DNA of 64,000 bases from Paraburkholderia ribeironis (GTDB lineage Bacteria; Pseudomonadota; Gammaproteobacteria; Burkholderiales; Burkholderiaceae), in NCBI RefSeq assembly GCF_900019265.1, contig NZ_CYGX02000059.1:1-64000 (forward strand), read 5' to 3'. The position numbers and the translations under genes are program-made. Under the pieces are notes generated by a model. The model was given only the letters and a program-made list of their open reading frames with translations. It did no database searches and was not told the origin of the DNA. Positions 55,418 to 64,000 of this stretch are shown one piece after another (the first letter of the stretch is position 1; every line of letters starts with the position of its first letter).

Positions 55418-57391
55418 ATGGATTTCATCTTTCTGCGCCGCGCCAGCGTTGGCGCACGGCTCGCCGTGCTTTCCTGCGTACTGGTCGCGCTGATTTTCGC
55501 CGCGTTCACGTGGGCGCTCACGCGCTCCGCCGGCCTGCAGGTCCGCGACCAGGTGCTCGAGCGCATCGCCGAAAAGGATCGCTCGATCGCGGCGATGATC
55601 ATGCTATTCGACAAGGCGCTGTCGTCAGAAGTCGATCGCTCGACGTCGCTCTTCGCGAGCTTCCTGCCCACCAGCTACTCGCTCGACGACACGCAGAAAG
55701 TCGATATTGGCGGGGTCGCGACGCCGACCATGAAGGCCGGCGACAAAGTCCTGAACCTGGACTTCTCGATCCCCGACCAGTTTCTCGAACGCAGCGGCGC
55801 GATCGCCACCGTGTTCGCACGCAGCGGCGACGACTTCGTGCGCGTGACGACTTCGCTGAAGAAGCAGGACGGCACCCGCGCGATCGGCACGCTGCTCGAC
55901 CGCAAAGGACCGGCCTATGCGCCACTCCTCGCGAACCAAACCTACACGGGACTGGCCACGCTGTTCGGCAAGCGGATGATCACGCAGTATCGGCCGGTTA
56001 CCGACGCGAGCGGCCGCGTGATCGGCGCGCTGTTCGTCGGCGTGGATGTGGACAAGGAAATCCAGTCGGTCCAGGACGGCATTCGCAACCTGAAGATCGG
56101 CGACAGCGGTTATTACTTCGTGCTCGACGCGTCGCAGGGCGCGGAGCGCGGCAAGCTGATCGTGCATCCGGGCGCCGCGAGCCAGAAGGCGGACGACGCG
56201 AACGCACCGTATCAGCGGATGCTCGACATGAAGCAGGGCCAGCTCGACTACAGTTCGGCCGACGCAACGCTCGGCGAGCGCGACGCACGCGACAAGTTCG
56301 TATCGTTCATCACCGTGCCGGAATGGCATTGGCTGGTGGGCGGCGTCGCGCCGCGCGACGAGGTGATGGCCGACATCGTCGCGACCCGCAACGAATTCCT
56401 GCTGCTCGGCTTCGCGCTGGTCGGTCTGTTCGCGATCGTGTTCCTGGTCGCGGTGCGGCGTCTCGTGAGCCGTCCGCTCGACGAAGCGGCGCGCGCCTCC
56501 GAGCGCTTCGCAGCGGGCGATCTGAGCGTGCGCGTGGCGCAGCACGGCAACGCCCGCGCGGATGAAATCGGCCGCCTGATGCAGGCGATCGACGGGATCG
56601 GCGAAGGCCTCGCGCGCATCGTTTCACAAGTGCGCGGCGCGTCGGCCGATATGTCGGCAGGCACCGAGAAAATCGCCGCCGGCAGCGGCAACATCGCGGC
56701 GCGCATCGCCACGCAGGCGAGCAGCCTGGAGGAAACGGCGGCCAGCATGGAGCAGATCACGTCGACCGTGCAGCAGAACGCCGACCACGCGACCCAGGCC
56801 AACACGCTCGTCACGCATGCCGCCGACGCCGCGCTCGAGGGCGGCCGCGCGGTCGAACGCGTGGTATCGACGATGGGCGAGATCAGCCGCTCGTCGCAGA
56901 AGATCGCTGAGATCACCACCGTGATCGAGGGCATCGCGTTCCAGACCAACATCCTTGCGCTGAACGCCGCCGTCGAAGCGGCGCGTGCGGGCGAGCACGG
57001 CAAGGGCTTTGCCGTGGTGGCCTCGGAAGTGCGGGCGCTCGCGCAACGCAGCGCGGCGTCGGTGAAGGAGATCGAGAGTCTGATCGCGACCTCGACGGCA
57101 ACCGTGCAAAGTGGTTTCCGGATCGCCGAAGAAGCCAGCTCGACAATGCAGGGCATCGTGCAACAGGTCGGCCAGGTCCGCGCGATCATGAGCGAGATCA
57201 ACGTCGCGTCGCGCGAACAGTCGGGCGGCATCGAACAGGTCAACCTCGCCGTCACGCAGATCGGCGAGGCGACCCAGCAGAACGCGACGATCGTCGGCGA
57301 AGCGGAACTCGCGGCGGCCGAATTGCGCGAGCAGGCCGCGCGGCTTGCGCACGTGGTTAGCGTGTTCACGCTCGAAAGCGGGCGCGAGTGA
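55418..57391 (+). CDS. Methyl-accepting chemotaxis protein with Cache_3-Cache_2-type sensor
   Basis: The 657-residue receptor has a first membrane helix (ARLAVLSCVLVALIFAAFTW), a periplasmic sensor of about 300 residues that looks like a fused Cache_3/Cache_2 domain (SIPDQFLERSGAIATVFAR, ALFVGVDVDKEIQSV, GYYFVLDAS), a second helix (LLLGFALVGLFAIVFLVAVR), HAMP, and a signalling domain with the conserved hairpin EAARAGEHGKGFAVVASEVR. Two methylation-helix pairs are present, but no CheR-binding pentapeptide. The ATG at 55418 is preferred over 55364. The ligand is unknown. Confidence 0.9.
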   Translation: MDFIFLRRASVGARLAVLSCVLVALIFAAFTWALTRSAGLQVRDQVLERIAEKDRSIAAMIMLFDKALSSEVDRSTSLFASFLPTSYSLDDTQKVDIGGVATPTMKAGDKVLNLDFSIPDQFLERSGAIATVFARSGDDFVRVTTSLKKQDGTRAIGTLLDRKGPAYAPLLANQTYTGLATLFGKRMITQYRPVTDASGRVIGALFVGVDVDKEIQSVQDGIRNLKIGDSGYYFVLDASQGAERGKLIVHPGAASQKADDANAPYQRMLDMKQGQLDYSSADATLGERDARDKFVSFITVPEWHWLVGGVAPRDEVMADIVATRNEFLLLGFALVGLFAIVFLVAVRRLVSRPLDEAARASERFAAGDLSVRVAQHGNARADEIGRLMQAIDGIGEGLARIVSQVRGASADMSAGTEKIAAGSGNIAARIATQASSLEETAASMEQITSTVQQNADHATQANTLVTHAADAALEGGRAVERVVSTMGEISRSSQKIAEITTVIEGIAFQTNILALNAAVEAARAGEHGKGFAVVASEVRALAQRSAASVKEIESLIATSTATVQSGFRIAEEASSTMQGIVQQVGQVRAIMSEINVASREQSGGIEQVNLAVTQIGEATQQNATIVGEAELAAAELREQAARLAHVVSVFTLESGRE

Positions 57392-57534
57392 GCCTCGGCT
57401 CGCATGACGGCGCGGCGCTTTGGCTTTGGCGTCAGCTTCATGCCGCGTCGGCGATACTATCGGCCGCGCAGTCGTGACGTGACCGGCGCGCGCAACGGCA
57501 GCGCGCGCTGCCGGAACGCTCTACCGGAACGCTT

Positions 57535-58188
57535 TTAAAACTCGACGTCCAGCTCGTCGATCTCTTCCACTTCCAGCAGCGCATCGGTGATCCACTGCTG
57601 CATTTCAGGCAGCGCCATGATCCGCTGTCCGTATTCGACGATCTCCGGATCGAGTTTCACGTCGTACGTCACGAAGCGCGTCACCACGGGCGCGTACATC
57701 GCATCCGCCGCGCTGCGCTCGCCGAACAGAAACGGACCGCCGTACTGCTGCAGGCATTCGCGCCAGATCGTCACGATCCGGTCGATATCCGATTGAGCGC
57801 GCGCCCACACCTTGAAGCCCGGGAAATGTGCTTTGAGGTTCATCGGCAACGCCGAGCGCAGCGAACTGAAACCCGAGTGCATCTCGCCGCAGATCGAGCG
57901 GCAATGTGCCCGTGCGCGAATGTCTTGCGGCAATAGCGCAGCTTCCGGTTTCACTTCGTTCAGATATTCCGCAATCGCCATCGTGTCCCACACCTTGATG
58001 CCGTCGTGCATCAGGCACGGCACCAGAATCGATGGCGACAGCAGCAGCAGTTCGGCGCGCGCCGAGGGATCGTCGATCGGCGTCACGACTTCGTCGAACG
58101 GCAAGCCACTGAATTTCGCCAGCAACCAGCCGCGCAGCGACCACGACGAGTAGTTCTTGCTGCTGATAGTGAGCGTAGCATTCGCCAT
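57535..58188 (-). CDS. Glutathione S-transferase family protein
   Basis: The 217-residue cytoplasmic protein has a thioredoxin-like N-terminal domain (TLTISSKNYSSWSLRGWLLA, with the Ser of SSWS in the catalytic position; PCLMHDGIKVWDTMAIAEYL) and an alpha-helical C-terminal domain (YGGPFLFGERSAADAMYAPV). It resembles the GST group seen in betaproteobacteria with unknown substrates. The ATG at 58188 follows GGGGAG. The C-terminus is acidic (EVEEIDELDVEF). Confidence 0.9.
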   Translation of the reverse strand: MANATLTISSKNYSSWSLRGWLLAKFSGLPFDEVVTPIDDPSARAELLLLSPSILVPCLMHDGIKVWDTMAIAEYLNEVKPEAALLPQDIRARAHCRSICGEMHSGFSSLRSALPMNLKAHFPGFKVWARAQSDIDRIVTIWRECLQQYGGPFLFGERSAADAMYAPVVTRFVTYDVKLDPEIVEYGQRIMALPEMQQWITDALLEVEEIDELDVEF

Positions 58189-58406
58189 ACGTTGCTCCCC
58201 TAGATGACCCGTTCGGCCGACGCGTGGCAGCAGCAATGCACGTCGCCGTGCACGCGCGCACCAAAGCACGGCAATTGCGGCCCGCTGTTCCAACCCGCGC
58301 AAGCGCCATGCCAGCGTCGAGCAGCGGCCGTGCGGTGTGAAGGCCAGTGTGGCACATGAATTGCGTTGATTTGGATTGCTTCCTTTCGTCCACTCAAGCG
58401 AAGCTT

Positions 58407-59823
58407 ATGAAGCTGCTCGCCTATCCAGCCTATCAGGCTTTCTCCGACATGATGCTGCCGATGCGGCACGGCACTGACGATCCGCTCGCTCGACGCCTGG
58501 CCCGAGTTCGGCGACACGTCACATGGCCGCTCGATGCGTGCGGCCTGTGAGCTGCTGACGCTCGCCGGACTGACTCCCGCGCGGCCGCCGTTCGGCATCG
58601 ACAGCGTGGTGACGGAGGGCAAGCCGGTGCGCGTGGTCGAAGAAATCACCGCGCGCACGCCATTCTGTTCGCTGTTGCATTTCCGTAAGGACACCACTTT
58701 ATCGACGCCACAACCGCGCGTGCTGGTCATCGCGCCCATGTCCGGCCACTTCGCGACCCTGCTGCGCGGCACCGTGCGCACGATGCTGAGCGAACACGAT
58801 GTGTACATCACCGACTGGCACAACCCGCGCGACGTGCCGCTGCGCGAGGGCCGCTTCGGCTTCGATGAATACGTGCAGCACGTGATCGACTTCATCAACA
58901 TGATAGGGTCCAGCACGCATCTGCTCGCGGTGTGCCAGCCGACCGTCGCCGCGCTCGCCGCGGTCGCGCTGATGGCCGCCGACGATCATCCCGACCAGCC
59001 GGCCAGCATGACATTGATGGCCGGGCCGCTCGACACGCGCATCAATCCGACGCGCGTGAACGAACTGGCCAAAAGCAAACCGATCGAGTGGTTCGAGCGC
59101 AATCTGATCAGCGCCGTGCCGTTCGGTTTCGCGGGCGCACATCGGCGCGTCTATCCGGGCTTCGTACAGTTGAGCGCGTTCATGTCGATGAACCTCGGCC
59201 GCCATCTCGACGCCTTCGAGACGATGTATTACGAGCGCGCCAAGGGCGATCCGCAAAAAGCCGATTCGATCCGCACGTTCTACGAAGAATACTTCGCGAC
59301 GATGGATCTCACGGCCGACTTCTACCTGGAAACCGTCGACACGATTTTTCAGCGGCATGCGCTGCCGTTGCATGCACTCGAAGTGCAAGGGCGTCTCGTG
59401 GAACCTTCGAAGATTCGCCGGACCGCGTTGTTCACTGTGGAAGGCGAGAAGGACGATATCTGCGCGGTCGGACAGTCGCTCGCCGCACAGGACATGTGCG
59501 ACGGGTTGCGGCCGTATCTGAAGACGCATCACGTGCAGACCGGCGTCGGACACTACGGCGTGTTCAACGGACACCGCTGGGAGCGGCAGATCTATCCGCG
59601 CGTGCGTGCCGTGATCCAGGACAACGAGCCGCGTGCGGTGCTGGTGAGCTCGCACGCGCGTACGATCCAGCCGGTGTCGGTGTCAGCGGCGGTCGCGGCC
59701 GAAGTCACCGCGGCGGCTCCACCCGCCGCCGCAGTGGTCGCTGTGGAAGTGGATGCGCCGGTGTCTGGATCGGATGCCGCGGGCGCAGGCGGCAGCGGCA
59801 GCGCTGCAAAACAGTCCACGTAG
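58407..59823 (+). CDS. phaZ: Intracellular PHA depolymerase, apparently frameshifted near its start
   Basis: From 58471 on, one frame encodes an intracellular poly(3-hydroxybutyrate) depolymerase: LLAVCQPTVAALAAVALM contains the cysteine that replaces the lipase-box serine in PhaZa1-type enzymes, and GHYGVFNGHRW carries the catalytic His. An Ala-rich tail of about 60 residues follows GRHLD...RAVL. The expected N-terminus (MKLLAYPAYQAFSDMMLP) lies in another frame at 58407-58469; the two join if one base near 58470 is skipped, giving about 471 residues. Within the second frame the first ATG is 58534. The frame break may be a real mutation or a sequence error. Confidence 0.8.
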
Positions 59824-59950
59824 CGATCACCGCGCAGGCGGCCACTGGCGACGCAATAAGCCCGCCAACCGGTCGAGTTCGGCACCCATGTCGCGCCGTG
59901 ATAATTCGGATGCCTTAGGAATTGTGCGCCGCCCGCGCGGCGTCCTGTCA

Positions 59951-60385
59951 TCAGGTCGTGACGCTGTCCCATGGCGTGAGCGCCGGTACATCGCACAGGC
60001 CTTCGATTTCGATCGATTTGAAATCGACCGGCGAGACGATTTCGATGTACTCCATCTCTCGCGAGTAGTCGAACAGATAGTGAACGATACCCGGCTCTTG
60101 ATGCACGCAATCGCCGGCGGCGACGAGCGTCTCCTTGTCACCGTACATGAAGCGCCCCCAGCCCGTCAGCATGATCACAATGTGGAAATCCGCCTCATGA
60201 CGGTGCCAACTGGTGCCTTGCTCTGGTGCACGAATCGCCTTGACGAGTTGCGCGCGCACCTTGCCGCCTGTCGCTTGCGCGATACCCAGATCGCGATACA
60301 CAAAAAAGTCGCGCAAGCCCTGGTCCGCATAGGGCGTGTCTTGCGGACGGACATGGCTGAATTGCGTGGCGATTTCGGTGGACAT
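59951..60385 (-). CDS. Cupin-domain protein
   Basis: The 144-residue product has a cupin barrel with metal-binding motif HRHEADFHIVIMLTGWGRFMY near residue 72, of which HxHxxxxH fits motif 1, and PGIVHYLFDYSREMEYIEI as motif 2. There is no signal peptide. The ATG at 60385 gives the start MSTEIATQF; an upstream extension lacks coding character. Substrate unknown. Confidence 0.85.
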   Translation of the reverse strand: MSTEIATQFSHVRPQDTPYADQGLRDFFVYRDLGIAQATGGKVRAQLVKAIRAPEQGTSWHRHEADFHIVIMLTGWGRFMYGDKETLVAAGDCVHQEPGIVHYLFDYSREMEYIEIVSPVDFKSIEIEGLCDVPALTPWDSVTT

Positions 60386-60550
60386 GATCGCGTTCAAGAG
60401 GAGTGAGCCGGTCGTTGAAAACGACGCGTTGAGCGTCGTTGCAAGCATCAAGCGCGCCAGTTGACGGACGCTGATTGACTCCACGTAAATGCAATAGGAC
60501 ACGAGCCGCGCCACATTGCACGGCGCGGCGTACTTCAGAAGCCGGGGGCG

Positions 60551-61162
60551 TTACGCGCTCGGGCGAAACATATGGAACATCGCGCCGATTTCCGCGTAGT
60601 CGGCGCGGTAGCCCGCGCGCATGATCGGCTGCGCGGCGTGGGTATCGAACAGGCCGTCTTTCAGATAGGCCTCGTTGATGTGAACGCCGACCACCTGGCC
60701 GAGCGACAGATAGTTGTCCATCGGCTCGCCGTCGAGAGTATGCAGACGCACCACTTGCAGCAGCTTGCATTCAAGCGCGGCCGGCGATTCGGCAACGTGC
60801 GGCACGGCGACGTTGCGGCCAGGCGCAGGCGTCAGCCCGGCGAGTTCGAATTCATCGATGTGCGGTGCGACCGGCGCCGACGAACGGTTCATCTGCTCGG
60901 CGAGCGGCCGCGTGGCGAGATTCCAGACGAATTCGCCGGTGGCTTCGATATTGGCGACGCTGTCTTTACGGCCCTCGCTGCTGAAACCGATGATCGGCGG
61001 AAAGGTGGCGAACGCGCCGAAGAAACTGTACGGCGCGAGGTTCAGCGTGCCTTCGCTGTCGCGCGAGGAAATCCAGCCGATCAGGCGCGGGGCGACGATC
61101 GCCTTGAACGGATCATGCGGCAGGCCGTGACCGGTAGCGGGGTCGTAGAAGTAGTGGGACAT
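60551..61162 (-). CDS. Flavin reductase family protein (FMN-binding split barrel)
   Basis: This 203-residue cytoplasmic protein has the flavin-reductase-like fold: PFKAIVAPRLIGWISSRD, LAPYSFFGAFATFPPIIGFS, KDSVANIEATGEFVWNLA and HTLDGEPMDNYLSLGQVVGV. It probably reduces free FMN or serves a partner oxygenase. No oxygenase is nearby. The ATG at 61162 (MSHYFYDPATGHG) is chosen because homologues start with this segment. Confidence 0.9.
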   Translation of the reverse strand: MSHYFYDPATGHGLPHDPFKAIVAPRLIGWISSRDSEGTLNLAPYSFFGAFATFPPIIGFSSEGRKDSVANIEATGEFVWNLATRPLAEQMNRSSAPVAPHIDEFELAGLTPAPGRNVAVPHVAESPAALECKLLQVVRLHTLDGEPMDNYLSLGQVVGVHINEAYLKDGLFDTHAAQPIMRAGYRADYAEIGAMFHMFRPSA

Positions 61163-61517
61163 GGAGTGATGTTGGAGTTGGCGGTGCGGTGGAGTGGCCA
61201 TTTATACCGCAGAGTGGCAGGAGCTGCCGAGGGCGTTTTGTGCGCGATAGGTGAAGGCCGGTGAAGGTCCGTGCGCTTCACGCTTCGGGAGGATGCGTGG
61301 GTCCGCATTAGCCACGGCTGATCACCACGCCTGCTATCGCCCTGTCCACACCGCTCTCCCGCTGCCGCCGACAAAAGCGTGCAAGCATAGCGCAGCGCGG
61401 CCGATCGCCAGGCCGAACGTGACAAAGCCGGTCTTCCGCGAGGAAGGACCGGCTTTGTTGACCTCTTTGTCGAGCTTCGTTGACTTCACGCCGCGCTGCG
61501 CGGCGTAGTCACGCGCA
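61163..61517. other. Intergenic region with a long hairpin
   Basis: No gene is supported in these 355 bases. CAAAGCCGGTC (61423-61433) pairs with GACCGGCTTTG (61447-61457), and the stem continues inward with TTCC/GGAA. It lies 60 bp beyond the stop of the minus-strand His-rich gene and may end its transcript, though a strong T run is absent. Confidence 0.55.
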
Positions 61518-61808
61518 TCAATCGTGGTGCTGACGATGATCGTCGTGACGGCGCGGATCGCGGTCGTGCGGATGATGGCGCATCCACTCGTCATGCTCCC
61601 AGTAGCGATGACCGTCGTAATAGCGGTCGCCATGCCAGCCGATGTCGTTCGACACCGGCGTCATGTGCGGCTGACCATAGACCGCGGGTCCGTGACCATT
61701 CTCGATGATCACCCGCTCCTGGGCGAAGGCGCTGCCGGCAGCGAGCAACGCGCCACCTGCGAGCAGAGTGGCAATAACCGAACGCGACGTCTTGTTAAAA
61801 GTTTTCAT
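61518..61808 (-). CDS. Small secreted His/Asp-rich protein
   Basis: The 96-residue product has a signal peptide (SVIATLLAGGALLAAGSAFAQ) and a mature part very rich in His, Asp and Arg (DGHRYWEHDEWMRHHPHDRD, HDDHRQHHD). GGGAAG precedes the ATG at 61808. A periplasmic metal-binding role is possible. Similar small His-rich proteins are common in Paraburkholderia, but the function is unknown. Confidence 0.8.
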   Translation of the reverse strand: MKTFNKTSRSVIATLLAGGALLAAGSAFAQERVIIENGHGPAVYGQPHMTPVSNDIGWHGDRYYDGHRYWEHDEWMRHHPHDRDPRRHDDHRQHHD

Positions 61809-62234
61809 AGTGACTTCCCATCGAAGTTTTGTTTCAAGCCAGCGTCCGTGTTCGTTCGATCTTCCAGCCGTGATGTCGGGCTCAAACCGACGCCGTACGC
61901 TTGAGAGGAACTTTAGCGGCGCGAACCACGCGAAAACGTGAGGACTTGTAAGCGGGCATTTCAGAGATGGGATTGATTGACGAACTCGCAAGATCGCGTT
62001 CGATGCCCGTCCGCCAAACGATGCGCGGCGGCTAGACGGCGAGATGCGTCAGCGCGATGTCAGGCGCCGTTACATTCATTTCGCCGGAGAAATATTTGGC
62101 AACGCGCCGTGCTCGACGCCGCCAAAAGAAAAAGCCACGGTCCGCATTTCGCGAACAGTGGCCTCAATCATGCGATGCGCACCCGCAGTGCGCGCCCGTG
62201 CGCGTTGTCTCGCGCCAGGACGGTACGACCTGCT
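61809..62234. other. Intergenic region without recognised gene
   Basis: These 426 bases lie between two minus-strand genes. Several short plus-strand frames cross here but lack ribosome sites and are out of character. I see no repeats. Confidence 0.45.
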
Positions 62235-62393
62235 TTAGTCGGTCAGCTTGATGCCGAACAACGTAGCCTGGGCCTTGCGCCTGCGCTCCGACTCGCGGCT
62301 GCGCGCTTCGTACGAATAGTCCGAATCCAGTGGCAGATGGGGCGATGCAAAGAGATCGCTGACCTTTTGGAACAGTGCAAAAATGAAGCTCAT
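62235..62393 (-). CDS. Small 52-residue protein, possibly DUF3563-like
   Basis: The product (MSFIFALFQKVSDLFASP ... RRKAQATLFGIKLTD) begins with an amphipathic or hydrophobic helix and ends with a basic Arg/Glu helix. Its layout recalls DUF3563 proteins of betaproteobacteria, but the match is not firm. Two palindromic boxes lie 30 and 55 bp upstream of its ATG, suggesting tight transcriptional control. Function unknown. Confidence 0.6.
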   Translation of the reverse strand: MSFIFALFQKVSDLFASPHLPLDSDYSYEARSRESERRRKAQATLFGIKLTD

Positions 62394-62422
62394 GGCGACT
62401 CCCGGTTGGTGACTGCAATTTC

Positions 62423-62461
62423 TAGGGTTTTCCCTTAGGCATAAGTATAGGGTTTTCCCTA
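62423..62461. promoter_or_regulatory. Two TAGGGTTTTCCCTA palindromic boxes
   Basis: TAGGGTTTTCCCTT (62423-62436) and TAGGGTTTTCCCTA (62448-62461) are spaced 25 bp start to start. On the minus strand TATACT lies between them and may be the -10 element of the small gene at 62235-62393. The arrangement suits a dimeric regulator covering the promoter. Confidence 0.75.
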
Positions 62462-62588
62462 GGCAAAAGCTAGTGCAATGCAGCAATTATTCGGGTGTGG
62501 TGCCAATGTCTTGGGAATTAGAGGTCATGGTGCGTTGCACCATAACAACGTCCCCATTTTTCCACCTCCCGGGAGCAAGAGGCTTCGA

Positions 62589-62897
62589 CTATTGCAATGT
62601 GGTCGACGCGGCTCGCCGGCCTCGCGAAGATTTCGCGCTCGCGGCGCTTTTACGCGGATTGACGACGGCGGCGTCGATAGTACCGGCCGCGGCGCCGTCC
62701 GCGCGCCGCAGGGTCGCGCTATTCATGGACACGATCAGCCCCGGCAGGGTCCGCGCGGCGGCGTCATGAGGTTTGACGGACGCTCCCGTCGCCGAAAACT
62801 CGACATTCAACGCCCAGTGGCCTTCGTGGATGCCTTGATCGCGCAGCAGCGCGCTCAGCAGTTCCTCGATCGAATATTTGTGCTCACTAGTCGGCAT
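62589..62897 (-). CDS. Hypothetical protein
   Basis: The 102-residue product begins MPTSEHKYSIEELLSALLRD, followed by a beta-rich middle (WALNVEFSATGASVKPHD, LPGLIVSMNSATLRRAD) and a basic Ser/Ala/Arg tail. No family is recognised. GGGAG precedes the ATG at 62897. It is probably cytoplasmic. Confidence 0.65.
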   Translation of the reverse strand: MPTSEHKYSIEELLSALLRDQGIHEGHWALNVEFSATGASVKPHDAAARTLPGLIVSMNSATLRRADGAAAGTIDAAVVNPRKSAASAKSSRGRRAASTTLQ

Positions 62898-63173
62898 GAT
62901 GGCTCCCGTCCGAAGATGCGCTGGCGTATCCGGTCCGGCTTCGCAACAGCAAGGGGAGTGTAAAACGCGAGGGCGGGCTCGCGAGGAGGCGGCGGCGGAC
63001 GGATGCCTTACCGTACCTATCCGGTGATGAGGAATGGGACGCTGCTGGGCGATGAGGCAGGTGGCGAGCCGAAGGGGGGCGAAGGGCGAAACGGGGCAAA
63101 GCGGGAGGCTAAGCGCGAAGCGGGGCGAAGCGCGCCGCCGCGGCCGGCTTATCGCCGGCGCCGCGGTCACCTG

Positions 63174-64000
63174 CTATTGACCCGCGTTGGTCGCTTTCGC
63201 CTTGTGCCCATGCTGCGCTCGTACAGCGCGCTTCCCATGAGCGGGCGACGCGGCGCCTTGCTGAGGCGCTGCGAGCGCCGTCCCAGTGGTCGCCGCAGTC
63301 CCAGCAGTCCCAGCCGTCCCAGCCGTCGCGGAAGCAGCATCGGCTGCTGCTGCGTTTGCCACCGCCGCGTGAGGGTCGAGCAAACTCGCCATCGCCGCCT
63401 GCTGGTTTTGCATCATCTGTTCGATGCGATGCTGCTGCGCGGTGGTCTCACGCGTCAGACGCATCAGCAGCATGGTTTGCGTGATGCCGATCGCCACCGT
63501 CACCAGCAGCGCACCCACCACGATCGACAGCATCCATTTCATCCGGCGCGAATGATCGGTCGCGGCGCGGCGCTGATCGGCGATCACGCCATACAGCGCG
63601 TCGACGGTATCGGCAAACGCGGTTGCCCGTGCGCGATCGAGTTCCGGCGCGGTGCGCAAAGCGGCCGCGGCCGCTTCCGCGCGTTGCGCTTCCCGCCACG
63701 ACGGACCGAACGCAGGTTCGATATCCGCGGACGCAGGTCGGGTCGCCGACGGCGGCACGCTCGTCCTGGACTCGGCAGGCTCGTCCGACCCGGCCTTTGC
63801 TCGCGGCGCAACACCATCGACAGGCTTGCTCACCACTTCAGCTCCGCCCGCGGCCGCTTCGCGCGACGCGGTCGCCGCCTTCGCGAACGTTGCGGCGAAA
63901 CGCTGCGGTGGCTTGCTGCCGTCCGCTTTCGATATAGCCGCCGAGTCAATCGCCGTGGCGACCGGCTCGGCCGCCTGGCGCAGCGCAGTCACGCTGCGCG
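63174..64000 (-). CDS. Hypothetical single-pass membrane protein (5' end outside window)
   Basis: About 275 residues are visible; the frame is still open at the window edge, so the start lies upstream. The N-terminal half is Ala/Pro/Ser-rich and low in complexity, then FADTVDALYGVIADQRRAATD and a basic MKW precede one membrane helix (LSIVVGALLVTVAIGITQTM). A coiled-coil-like segment (RETTAQQHRIEQMMQNQQ) follows, and the C-terminus is Ala/Thr/Gly-rich and basic. No domain is recognised. Confidence 0.65.
   Translation of the reverse strand, partial: RSVTALRQAAEPVATAIDSAAISKADGSKPPQRFAATFAKAATASREAAAGGAEVVSKPVDGVAPRAKAGSDEPAESRTSVPPSATRPASADIEPAFGPSWREAQRAEAAAAALRTAPELDRARATAFADTVDALYGVIADQRRAATDHSRRMKWMLSIVVGALLVTVAIGITQTMLLMRLTRETTAQQHRIEQMMQNQQAAMASLLDPHAAVANAAAADAASATAGTAGTAGTAATTGTALAAPQQGAASPAHGKRAVRAQHGHKAKATNAGQ

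Noticed and set aside
58471..58540. CTG at 58474 as an ordinary start for the PHA depolymerase
   Set aside because: CTG starts are rare, no ribosome site precedes it, and the family N-terminus is visible in the neighbouring frame, so a frameshift explains the data better.

Overview
The window is GC-rich, densely coded DNA that looks like a chromosome segment of a Burkholderiales bacterium, most likely Paraburkholderia or a close relative. The clues are the order prpC - small secreted protein - prpD - acnA, paired MocR/PaiB genes, an intracellular PHA depolymerase, DUF3079 and DUF748 proteins, and a trimeric autotransporter beside a Tad pilus locus. This assignment is inferred from gene content and protein style; no search was run. 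No rRNA, tRNA, CRISPR array, insertion sequence or phage gene was recognised.

1-5.4 kb holds the end of a propionate (2-methylcitrate cycle) operon: prpC (cut by the window edge), a small secreted lysozyme-inhibitor-like protein, prpD and an AcnA-type aconitase, closed by a clear terminator. 5.5-12.7 kb is a mixed stretch: a PatB-fragment/acetyltransferase chimera, an EamA exporter, a DUF3079 protein, a MocR regulator divergent from a PaiB-type flavin protein, a Gly-rich lipoprotein and a His-rich secreted protein.

13.3-39.0 kb is a surface-adhesion island. A 2,227-residue trimeric autotransporter (minus strand) and a 13-gene Tad pilus operon (plus strand) diverge from a 746-bp AT-rich control region. 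On each outer side lies a similar cassette, read on the minus strand: a NarL/FixJ response regulator, an orphan HPt protein and a lipoprotein sharing one uncharacterised N-terminal domain. There is no histidine kinase. The Tad operon has secretin, CpaB, ATPase (with a degenerate FHA domain), TadB, TadC, TadE, TadG-like and several prepilin-like proteins, but no TadZ and no prepilin peptidase. A shared sequence (AAATTT-GCAAGATAGA) lies upstream of the first regulator and of the pilin gene, with a weaker copy upstream of the second regulator. I regard this island as the best candidate for an under-described system.

39.1-45.7 kb is a polyamine-type ABC importer operon (ATPase, binding protein, two permeases) with a divergent MocR regulator. 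Between binding protein and permeases sit 4.4 copies of a 93-bp hairpin repeat. 45.9-64 kb contains a large DUF748/AsmA-like envelope protein, a DUF1254/DUF1214 lipoprotein, a second PaiB gene with unusual short repeats, a CopA copper ATPase behind a textbook CueR promoter, a chemotaxis receptor, a glutathione transferase, an apparently frameshifted PHA depolymerase, a cupin, a flavin reductase and several small proteins, one preceded by two TAGGGTTTTCCCTA boxes.
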